Assembly (NCBI GenBank): GCA_905372495.1
Contig: CAJPPG010000029.1
Coordinates: 1 to 7,974 of the forward strand
DNA length: 7,974 bases
Reading direction: 5' to 3'
Origin: Candidatus Saccharimonadota bacterium
Lineage (GTDB): Bacteria; Patescibacteriota; Saccharimonadia; Saccharimonadales; Saccharimonadaceae
Below, piece after piece: positions 1 through 5,883 of the stretch (position 1 is the first letter of the stretch; each line of letters starts with the position of its first letter). A model generated the notes under the pieces. That model did not search any database. It was not told where the DNA came from and was given only the letters and a program-made list of their open reading frames with translations. A program made the position numbers and the translations under genes.

Positions 1-47
1 TCTGTTAGTTCGTCCATCAAAACTCATTAATTACGTCTATCCCCAAT

Positions 48-78
48 AAAAAAAGGACACGCATCTTCACGTGCCCTT
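48..78 (-). terminator. Rho-independent terminator after ileS
   Basis: Read on the minus strand, a 9-bp stem has arms AAGGGCACG (78-70) and CGTGTCCTT (61-53), with an 8-nt loop between them. A run of seven T follows directly (54-48, overlapping the stem base). One pair is G-U, which forms only in the minus-strand RNA; the plus strand would have an A-C mismatch there. It begins 19 bases past the ileS stop codon. The structure is a textbook intrinsic terminator and ends the leftward transcription unit. Bases 1-47 beyond it show no gene. Confidence 0.9.
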
Positions 79-97
79 CTTGTTTTTGTCTTTCTTA

Positions 98-3004
98 TTA
101 GGCTTTTTCTAGCGAGATAGTAATATTTTTACCATTAACTTTTACAACTTCGTCATACTGGTAATTATTATCCCGCTCAAGTTCTACGGCTAAGACTTCC
201 GCTTTTAGCATCTCCTGCCAGTTCTCACTAATTTCGGTGTCAATCGATAGCTTAATTCTGTCATCAACCTCAAGTCCAGCTTTCTTTCTCGCAGCCTGTA
301 CAAAGCGAATTAACTCACGAATAAAACCTTCTTCGAGCAGTTCTTCAGTTAAATGCTTATCAAGATAAGACTTCTCACCAACTTTCACTGATTTTACGTT
401 AACCTCATCCGCAATAATTTGTTCATAATATTCATCCAGTGCTTCACCTTCATAGATATATTCAGCAAGTGGTTGTCTTACCTTAATTTGCTCCTCGGTC
501 TCGCTTTTATTCATCCTCAAAGCTAAACCCTCAGTAATGATCTCGCGAGTTCTCGCCATCTCCTCAAGTACTTCCTGATTGATCTCCCCCGCTTCCGGCC
601 AATCCAATAGATGTACTGATTCTGTCACTGAAGAATCGAACTCTGCTCCAGTCATTTTCTGATATAACTCTTCCGCTAAGAATGGCGTAAATGGGGCTAA
701 AATCTTAGCAAGATATACTAACACAAAGTATAGGGTAGAGTATGCCGCATTTTTATCAGTATCATCCTCTGATTTCCAGAAGCGCCTCCTTGAGCGTCGC
801 ACAAACCAGTTTGACAAATCGTCAATAAATAATAGTACATTTGCTAGCGCGCTTGGAATATTATAGGCCTCCATTCCCTTAGTAATTTCATTACGTAGCT
901 CATACACTCTTGAAACCAACCAAATATCCAGAGGGTTCTCCAGTTTCGAAACTGCAATCGCTTGTTTTGAATCAAAACCATCCACAGAAGCATACATCGT
1001 AAAGAAGTCGTACACATTCCAAATCATCGATAATTTTCTCGCAACATCCGAAACATCCTTATCAATCAAGGCAAAATCTTCTCCAGCTAGCACTGGCGAT
1101 GAAAGCATCAAGAAGCGTAGCGCATCGGCCGAATATTTGTCCATTAACTCCGTCGGGTCAGTATAGTTTCCAAGTGACTTTGACATCTTACGACCATCAT
1201 TACCTGCCACTGTGCCAGTTGTAATCACGTTTCTGTAAGCCTTCCTACCAAATAGCGCAGTATTCACCACGTGCACATAATAAAACCAAGCCCTCACCTG
1301 TCCCACATACTCCACGATAAAATCGGCTGGATAGTTTTGTTCGAACTTCTCCTTATTCTCAAATGGATAATGTAGTTGTGCAAACGGCATCGAACCAGAT
1401 TCAAACCAACAATCAAGCACTTTTTCAATTCTCTTAAAGTGTTCACCATCGATATCAAATTCAATCTCATCCACCCAAGGACGGTGATAGTCTTCCAGTC
1501 TGACACCAGATAGTTCATACAGCTCATCGTATGAGCCAACCACCTTAATAGTTCCCTTATCACCTTTCCATACTGGCATTGCAGTTGCCCAAAAACGATC
1601 TCGTGACAAGTTCCAGTCTGGAGCCGCCTCAATATTCTTCTCGAAGCGACCATGTTTTAAGTACTCTGGGAACCAGTTAATTTCTTCATTTTCTTCAATT
1701 AACTGCTTCTTCATTCCATTCACTGCAAAAAACCAACTTGGGAATGCACGATAGATAATCCTCTGTTTCGAGCGTGGATTAAACGGATATTCATGTTTAA
1801 TATATTCAATCTTATAAATAATACCTTTTTCCTCAAGCACCTTTGCAATAAATTTATTTGCCGCCCAAAGCTCAATCCCAGACTCATCTGTGTCGCGTAC
1901 CCCCATTTCGTTTAGCCATTTCTTTGCTGGTTCAAGATAATAACCGCCTTCATCAAGTAAGTCAATGAAATCCACATTCTGTTCTAAGCTCAGCTCGTAG
2001 TCCATCTCGCCGTAGGCTGGCGCAATATGCACAATGCCAGTACCGTCAGAGCTTGAAACAAAATCAGCAGCCACAACCTTATAAGTATTCTTCTTACGTT
2101 CCTCTTTCGAGAAATTACACATAAGCGGCTTGTATTCTAGACCGATTAATTCCTCCCCTTTTAAGGTTTTAACCGCCTCTGCTTCCCCCAATGCTTTTTT
2201 TGCCAATTCACTTGCCACAATCAATTTCTCATCCCCGACTGAGTAAATTTTGTACTCAAGCTCCTTATTGATCGCCAAGGTTAAGTTTGCCGGCAAAGTC
2301 CAAGGTGTTGTTGTCCAGGCTAGCAATTTAACCCCCTTTAATCCCCCCTCGCTTACAATTTCAAACTTAACATAGACAGATGGATCAGTTACCGTTTGAT
2401 ATGCATCATTATCCATCGTCACCTCAGTCTTCGATACAGGAGTTGAGAATTTCGTGTCATACATCAAAACCTTACGCCCCTCATAAATCTTCCCCTGGTC
2501 ATATAGAGTTTTAAACGCCCACCAGACCGATTCCATAAAATTTTTATCCATCGTGCGATAAGCTCCACGGAAATCCACCCAACGACCAACTCGCTCAATC
2601 ACACCTTCCCAGGCTTCAGAATTTGAAACCATTGACTCACGCGCCTTTGTAATATAGGTTGAAAGTGGCCACTTCGTACCAATTTCTCGCCTGTCAGTGA
2701 TGCCCAATTGTTTCTCTACAAAGTTCTCTGCTGGTAAACCATGACAATCCCACCCCCATCGTCGTTCAATCCTCTTACCGCGCATCGTCCAAAAACGAGG
2801 TACAGCATCTTTAACAATTGAAGATAGTAGGGTACCGTGGTGTGGTAAGCCAGTAATGAATGGAGGTCCGTCATAAAAAACATATCCATTATTAATATCT
2901 CGTTGTTCGATTGATTTTTCAAAAACTCGATTCTTTTTCCAGAAGTCCACAATTGCCTTTTCATATTCAATCGCTCTTCTTCTTGTATTTGCTTGATATT
3001 TCAT
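98..3004 (-). CDS. ileS: Isoleucyl-tRNA synthetase, type 2 (eukaryote-like), with HHGT variant of the HIGH motif
   Basis: Cytoplasmic class Ia aminoacyl-tRNA synthetase that charges tRNA-Ile with isoleucine using ATP and removes mischarged valine through its CP1 editing domain. The 968-residue product shows, in order: the N-terminal catalytic motif PPFITGLPHHGT (47-58), WGWDCHGLP (83-91), the editing-domain motif TTTPWTLPAN (231-240), GTGIVHIAPAYGEMD ending in the likely editing Asp335, KMSKS (606-610), and an anticodon-binding domain with RRSRRRFW near 736-743. The WGWDCHGLP and RRSRRRFW motifs place it in the eukaryote-like IleS2 group, which as a family often tolerates mupirocin. The last histidine of HIGH is threonine (T58). 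The start is clear: GGAGGAG at 3010-3016 lies 5 nt before the ATG. The start codon overlaps the TGA of the HD gene (ATGA), so translation is probably coupled. It ends in tandem stops TAA-TAA, then a terminator. Identity is very secure; the subgroup is fairly secure. Confidence 0.97.
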   Translation of the reverse strand: MKYQANTRRRAIEYEKAIVDFWKKNRVFEKSIEQRDINNGYVFYDGPPFITGLPHHGTLLSSIVKDAVPRFWTMRGKRIERRWGWDCHGLPAENFVEKQLGITDRREIGTKWPLSTYITKARESMVSNSEAWEGVIERVGRWVDFRGAYRTMDKNFMESVWWAFKTLYDQGKIYEGRKVLMYDTKFSTPVSKTEVTMDNDAYQTVTDPSVYVKFEIVSEGGLKGVKLLAWTTTPWTLPANLTLAINKELEYKIYSVGDEKLIVASELAKKALGEAEAVKTLKGEELIGLEYKPLMCNFSKEERKKNTYKVVAADFVSSSDGTGIVHIAPAYGEMDYELSLEQNVDFIDLLDEGGYYLEPAKKWLNEMGVRDTDESGIELWAANKFIAKVLEEKGIIYKIEYIKHEYPFNPRSKQRIIYRAFPSWFFAVNGMKKQLIEENEEINWFPEYLKHGRFEKNIEAAPDWNLSRDRFWATAMPVWKGDKGTIKVVGSYDELYELSGVRLEDYHRPWVDEIEFDIDGEHFKRIEKVLDCWFESGSMPFAQLHYPFENKEKFEQNYPADFIVEYVGQVRAWFYYVHVVNTALFGRKAYRNVITTGTVAGNDGRKMSKSLGNYTDPTELMDKYSADALRFLMLSSPVLAGEDFALIDKDVSDVARKLSMIWNVYDFFTMYASVDGFDSKQAIAVSKLENPLDIWLVSRVYELRNEITKGMEAYNIPSALANVLLFIDDLSNWFVRRSRRRFWKSEDDTDKNAAYSTLYFVLVYLAKILAPFTPFLAEELYQKMTGAEFDSSVTESVHLLDWPEAGEINQEVLEEMARTREIITEGLALRMNKSETEEQIKVRQPLAEYIYEGEALDEYYEQIIADEVNVKSVKVGEKSYLDKHLTEELLEEGFIRELIRFVQAARKKAGLEVDDRIKLSIDTEISENWQEMLKAEVLAVELERDNNYQYDEVVKVNGKNITISLEKA

Positions 3005-3744
3005 AAACTCTCCTCCGTTTCATCTGTTACATTTTGCTTTTCTCTCATCACCCCGTTCGGTTCCATCATTGTTGTTCTAATAATTTCTTCCCTGAATAGC
3101 TCGTATATATTTATTCCAGCTTTTTTATCAAAGTACTGTTTTATCCTAAATAATTCTCTGAGATGATCACCTGCAAACCGAATCCCATGCCGAATCAATA
3201 TATCAGAAAAACGATCCGAAATCGTCATCACCCCCATCGCATGACCCATATTATCAGCTAGCTGAACCAAAAGATCTAAATCAGAAATCTCAGCCACTTT
3301 CATATAGTCCTGTGTAAAATCTAGGCTTTCTGGGTCTAGTTCTTCCCAGAACTCAGCTCGTTCTATCTGTTTATATCCGTAATATGTATGAGTCATTGAA
3401 ACCTGTGCTAGCTCCGACAACCCTTCCCTCATTAATAAGTTATAGCCTAAAATAGGATGACGTAAGCCAACCTTTATCTCTACGCATCGCCCAATATCAT
3501 GCAGAAGCCCTGCAGAAAAAGCCATATCCATCATTTCTTCGCCACTTAACGCCTCGTCTGACCTCAGATACTCATCCGCAAGCTTCGTAAAATTCAGACT
3601 CCCCCCATTCTCTATTATTGCTCTCGTAATCGATTCTGTTATTTTGGCTACATTTAGAGAGTGTCTCTCCCATGACAAAGAATACCCAGGCATTTCTTTT
3701 GCTTGCGCAAAAATTCTTAAGGCTTTCTCCCTGATTTTACTCAT
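3001..3744 (-). CDS. HD-domain metal-dependent phosphohydrolase, substrate unknown
   Basis: The 247-residue product carries the HD-superfamily metal-binding pattern: H28 (in SWERHSLNVAKI), the doublet H82-D83 (in AGLLHDIGR), further histidines H96 and H119, and a late D164 (in LADNMG). H...HD...D is the signature of hydrolases acting on nucleotides or other phosphate esters, usually with divalent metals. It has no signal peptide or membrane segment, so it is probably cytoplasmic. The substrate cannot be read from sequence; a nucleotide is possible because nrdR lies in the same operon, but that is inference. I chose the ATG at 3744. An upstream in-frame ATG at 3822 would add 26 residues, but it overlaps the preceding gene in another frame and gives an odd Cys-rich leader. 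A purine run AAGGGGG directly abuts the chosen ATG, and a TATAAT lies 7 nt upstream, so it may also have its own promoter. Its TGA overlaps the ileS ATG. The C-terminal 25 or so residues look disordered and acidic. Confidence 0.88.
   Translation of the reverse strand: MSKIREKALRIFAQAKEMPGYSLSWERHSLNVAKITESITRAIIENGGSLNFTKLADEYLRSDEALSGEEMMDMAFSAGLLHDIGRCVEIKVGLRHPILGYNLLMREGLSELAQVSMTHTYYGYKQIERAEFWEELDPESLDFTQDYMKVAEISDLDLLVQLADNMGHAMGVMTISDRFSDILIRHGIRFAGDHLRELFRIKQYFDKKAGINIYELFREEIIRTTMMEPNGVMREKQNVTDETEESL
3010..3016 (-). promoter_or_regulatory. Ribosome-binding site of ileS inside the HD gene
   Basis: The minus strand reads GGAGGAG 5 nt before the ileS ATG. It lies within the last codons (Glu-Glu) of the HD gene, whose TGA overlaps the ileS ATG. 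This fixes the ileS start and suggests translational coupling. Confidence 0.85.
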
Positions 3745-3751
3745 CCCCCTT

Positions 3752-3757
3752 ATTATA
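3752..3757 (-). promoter_or_regulatory. Possible internal promoter (-10 box) for the HD gene and ileS
   Basis: The minus strand reads a perfect TATAAT whose last base is 7 nt from the HD ATG at 3744. A start site 6-8 nt downstream would fall at or beside the ATG, giving an almost leaderless mRNA. No good -35 is seen: TACGCA at a 17-nt spacing matches TTGACA at 3 of 6. AT-rich sequence can produce such boxes by chance. Confidence 0.4.
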
Positions 3758-3766
3758 CAATATATT

Positions 3767-4033
3767 TTACACGCTGCGTAGCATATAAGACACTTGATCA
3801 AACGGTGGCAATGGCGAGCCACTCCATTTTTTCACAATCTCTCCACTTCCGCCCAAAACCAACAAGCATGGATACTGCACAATATCTCTCGTTGACGCAA
3901 AAATCTCCCCTTCAATCGTCTCCGGATCAATCAGCTCAACTTCCCTCCCAGTCTCTCGTCCATATTCCACACTCCATTCTTCAGCTTCTCTGAAATATTC
4001 TGAATGTGTTTTTACTACAATTACAATTCGCAT
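3767..4033 (-). CDS. Small thioredoxin-fold-like protein lacking the CxxC active site
   Basis: The 88-residue product has the look of a minimal thioredoxin/glutaredoxin fold. A first beta strand (RIVIVV, 2-7) is followed by a helix (about 11-29), a second strand (EVELIDP), a second helix, then IVQYPCLLVL (51-60), where Y54-P55 matches the cis-proline before strand three, and GEIVKKWSG (64-72) as the fourth strand. The place where a CxxC redox pair would sit, just after strand one, reads KTHSEY with no cysteine. The only cysteine is C56, next to the cis-proline. It is therefore probably not a classical disulfide reductase and may be structural, regulatory or a single-Cys protein. Its ATG follows the nrdR TAA with no gap, and GGGAGG inside the last nrdR codons sits 5 nt before it, so translation is coupled. 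Given this position a role near ribonucleotide reduction is tempting but unproven. The gene is real; the fold assignment is moderate. Confidence 0.75.
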   Translation of the reverse strand: MRIVIVVKTHSEYFREAEEWSVEYGRETGREVELIDPETIEGEIFASTRDIVQYPCLLVLGGSGEIVKKWSGSPLPPFDQVSYMLRSV

Positions 4034-4492
4034 TTAATCCTCCCGCTTCTCTCTTTGTTCTCTGATAATTCTCTCGAATTCATCTAACGATTTAAACTGT
4101 AAAAATACACTAGCAAATCGCACATACGCCACCTCATTCACTTTTGCGAGTACATCCAGAATTGCCTGTCCAATTTCCTTTGAATAGACCACATCACGCC
4201 CCAAAGAATAGACTCGTTCCACCACTTTATTAACTACATCCTCTATTTCTAGTTCTGAATTGAAAAATTTTCCCACACTTCGATTTACCGCCGTATGGAG
4301 TTTATCTCGGTCAAAAGATTCACGATTCCCGCTTCGTTTCATTACTGAAAGTGGTGGCATTTCGATGCGTTCATAGGTAGTGAATCGGTGGCCATCTGCC
4401 GTCACACGACGACGTCGAATCATTGAACCGTCAGGAGTCTCACGACTTTCAAGTACCTTACTATCCCCGATTTTTATACCCATCATTTGCAT
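4034..4492 (-). CDS. nrdR: NrdR-like ATP-cone regulator with cysteine-free zinc-ribbon region
   Basis: NrdR senses ATP/dATP through an ATP-cone and represses ribonucleotide reductase genes by binding NrdR boxes. This 152-residue protein (family usually about 150-160) has the C-terminal ATP-cone at about 50-140, with the motif VMKRSGNRESFDRDKL (50-65) and the very typical VAYVRFASVF (121-130). The N-terminal region aligns well with NrdR (SKVLESR, RRRR at 26-29, RFTTYE at 36-41). However, the CPxC pair near residues 3-6 is replaced by MMGI, and the CxxC pair after RRRR is replaced by VTADG with one residue missing. All four zinc ligands are gone, and the whole protein has no cysteine. An in-frame TAA at 4496-4498 excludes a longer N-terminus. 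A strong GGAGGT (4498-4503) lies 5 nt before the ATG. It is the first gene of a coupled operon with the thioredoxin-like, HD and ileS genes. Family membership is secure; whether it still binds DNA is open. Confidence 0.92.
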   Translation of the reverse strand: MQMMGIKIGDSKVLESRETPDGSMIRRRRVTADGHRFTTYERIEMPPLSVMKRSGNRESFDRDKLHTAVNRSVGKFFNSELEIEDVVNKVVERVYSLGRDVVYSKEIGQAILDVLAKVNEVAYVRFASVFLQFKSLDEFERIIREQREKRED

Positions 4493-4497
4493 ATTTT

Positions 4498-4503
4498 ACC
4501 TCC
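4498..4503 (-). promoter_or_regulatory. Strong ribosome-binding site of nrdR
   Basis: The minus strand reads GGAGGT, 5 nt before the nrdR ATG at 4492. The TAA at 4496-4498 is in frame with nrdR, so translation must start at or after this ATG. That is what proves the cysteine-free N-terminus is genuine rather than a mis-called start. Confidence 0.85.
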
Positions 4504-4509
4504 ACCTTT

Positions 4510-4521
4510 TTATCTAGATAA
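4510..4521. promoter_or_regulatory. 12-bp perfect palindrome in the nrdR leader
   Basis: TTATCTAGATAA is a perfect self-complementary 12-mer. It lies 6 bp upstream of the nrdR Shine-Dalgarno and downstream of the likely promoter. It could be an operator half-site pair, but short AT-rich palindromes also arise by chance. Confidence 0.3.
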
Positions 4522-4559
4522 TTCTTCCAATTACCCTACAAGAACCTCTAGTCCTCAAG

Positions 4560-4565
4560 ATTATA
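4560..4565 (-). promoter_or_regulatory. Candidate -10 box of the nrdR operon
   Basis: The minus strand reads a perfect TATAAT in the 102-bp gap between ftsZ and nrdR. It would give a leader of about 60 nt before the nrdR ATG. The sequence 17 nt upstream (ATGGTC) is a poor -35 and lies inside the outer arm of the inverted repeat at 4565-4590. An activator or repressor acting at the repeat is possible but not shown. Confidence 0.45.
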
Positions 4566-4590
4566 TATGGTCAGATTTCTCCGACCATAT
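4565..4590 (-). repeat. RNA hairpin with GAAA tetraloop after ftsZ
   Basis: On the minus strand, arms ATATGGTCGGA (4590-4580) and TCTGACCATAT (4575-4565) pair over 11 bp around a GAAA loop (4579-4576). One pair is G-U, possible only in the minus-strand RNA. It starts 4 bases after the ftsZ TAA (itself followed by an in-frame TGA). The sequence after it (ATAATCTTGAGG) lacks a T run, so it is not a standard intrinsic terminator. It may be a weak terminator, a transcript 3'-end stabiliser or, as DNA (8-bp perfect outer arms), an operator at the nrdR promoter. Confidence 0.65.
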
Positions 4591-4594
4591 TTCA

Positions 4595-5800
4595 TTATTT
4601 CTTACCGCGTAGTTTTGCTCTTAGAGAAGGTGGGACTTCTAAATCCTCTTCCTCATCCTGACGGCCAATTTTATCCCAAATATTTTCTTTTGGTGTAGCC
4701 GTAAATTCCTCTGCACTACTCTGTTCATTAACTTCTGGCGCAAAACTTGGAGTAGGCTCAACAATCTGCTGTTGATTCCTTAGACTCTCCACACGAGTCA
4801 AAGCCTCATCTGTACGTTTCTTTTCTTCCTCTTCTGCACGCTTGCGACGATAAACATCTGAATCAAATCCAGTTGCCACCACGGTAATCACAATTTCATC
4901 TTGTAATTCTGGACGAATAGATGCACCGAAAATGATATTTGCATCTGGTGAAACAGCACCAGTAATTTCCTCTGCAGCTTCCTGAATTTCCGACATTGAC
5001 ATATCATATCCACCAGCCACTGAGAAGAGCACACCACGAGCGCCATCAATCTTTACCTCGATAAGTGGTGATTCAATTGCCTGTTGAGCAGCCAATTTTG
5101 CTCTATTCTCACCTGAAGCACGACCAATACCCATTAATGCAGAGCCCGCATCTTTCATAATCGCCTTCACGTCAGCAAAGTCTAAGTTGATTAAGGCATG
5201 CTCGGTAATTAATTCTGAAATCCCCTGAACCCCTTGGCGTAATACATCGTCAGCAATTTTAAAAGTCTCAAGTAATGGTGTTCTTGGATCTATTGTCTGT
5301 AATAAACGGTCGTTTGGAATTGTAATTAATGCATCAACCGCATCGGTCATTTCATTAATTGCCTTATCAGCATTACGCTTCCTCTGAGCCCCCTCAAAAG
5401 TAAATGGACGAGTCACTACACCAACAGTCAAGATACCCTGATCCTTTGCTTCTTTAGCTACTATTGGACCAGCACCAGAACCAGTACCACCACCGGCACC
5501 AAGAGTAATAAACACCATATCGGCGCCCTTCAAAGACTCCTTAATATTCTCACGGCTTTCCTCTGCAGCAGTTTGACCTTTTTCAGGATCACCGCCAGCA
5601 CCCAGGCCTTTACCGATATGTACTTTCGTATCAGCATTTGAATAATGTAGTGCCTGAGCGTCAGTATTGATTGCGATAAATTCTACACCAGAAAGTCCAA
5701 CTTCTTTCATTCGGTTAACCGCAGAACCGCCGGCACCACCAACTCCCACGACTTTAATGCTTGCTTTTGTTTCCACCTCTGTTGGTTTAATTTCAGGCAT
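4595..5800 (-). CDS. ftsZ: Cell division protein FtsZ (tubulin-like GTPase)
   Basis: FtsZ polymerises with GTP into the cytokinetic ring at midcell. The 401-residue product, a usual length, has the GTP-binding segment VVGVGGAGGSAVNRM (17-31), the tubulin signature GAGGGTGSGAGP (101-112), and the T7 synergy loop NLDFADVKAIM (205-215) with catalytic acidic residues D207 and D210. A variable charged linker (about 318-380) leads to the C-terminal peptide DLEVPPSLR (386-394), followed by the basic tail AKLRGKK. That peptide is the docking site for FtsA and other partners, which fits the adjacent ftsA. The start is supported by GAGGA at 5807-5811, 6 nt before the ATG. It lies 83 bp after ftsA in the same direction, so the two are probably co-transcribed, but the gap also holds a possible separate promoter within an inverted repeat. 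It ends in TAA followed in frame by TGA. Confidence 0.98.
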   Translation of the reverse strand: MPEIKPTEVETKASIKVVGVGGAGGSAVNRMKEVGLSGVEFIAINTDAQALHYSNADTKVHIGKGLGAGGDPEKGQTAAEESRENIKESLKGADMVFITLGAGGGTGSGAGPIVAKEAKDQGILTVGVVTRPFTFEGAQRKRNADKAINEMTDAVDALITIPNDRLLQTIDPRTPLLETFKIADDVLRQGVQGISELITEHALINLDFADVKAIMKDAGSALMGIGRASGENRAKLAAQQAIESPLIEVKIDGARGVLFSVAGGYDMSMSEIQEAAEEITGAVSPDANIIFGASIRPELQDEIVITVVATGFDSDVYRRKRAEEEEKKRTDEALTRVESLRNQQQIVEPTPSFAPEVNEQSSAEEFTATPKENIWDKIGRQDEEEDLEVPPSLRAKLRGKK

Positions 5801-5826
5801 CTTTTTTCCTCACTATCTAACAAATA

Positions 5827-5868
5827 ACTACTTCTAGTTTATCATATTTTTCTCTCTAGTTAAGTAGT
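5827..5868. repeat. Inverted repeat around a possible ftsZ promoter
   Basis: Arms ACTACTTCTAG (5827-5837) and CTAGTTAAGTAGT (5856-5868) are complementary apart from a 2-nt bulge, with an 18-nt AT-rich centre. On the minus strand the centre holds TATGAT (5841-5846), a 5-of-6 match to a -10 box about 40 nt before the ftsZ ATG; no convincing -35 is seen. It could be an operator, an attenuating hairpin in the ftsA-ftsZ mRNA, or chance in AT-rich DNA. Confidence 0.4.
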
Positions 5869-5883
5869 ATTTTCTTAAATAGT

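Noticed and set aside
1294..1653. 119-residue open frame inside ileS on the minus strand
   Set aside because: It is a shadow of ileS in another frame; the composition is unlike a protein family and ileS is plainly the coding frame.
1735..1800. Possible lost zinc knuckle in IleRS (NPRS where many IleRS have CWRC before the IYR.PSWF motif)
   Set aside because: Type 2 IleRS often have only one cysteine or none at this place, so this is not good evidence for a functional loss.
2716..2970. 84-residue open frame inside the 5' part of ileS
   Set aside because: Shadow frame within the conserved catalytic region of ileS, with no ribosome site.
3745..3822. 26-residue N-terminal extension of the HD protein from an ATG at 3822
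   Set aside because: It overlaps the thioredoxin-like gene in another frame, has no ribosome site, and has an unnatural Cys-rich composition; the HD fold starts naturally at the ATG at 3744.
3805..3993. 62-residue plus-strand open frame opposite the thioredoxin-like gene
   Set aside because: Low-complexity Ser/Gln/Pro product antisense to a well-supported gene with a coupled start.
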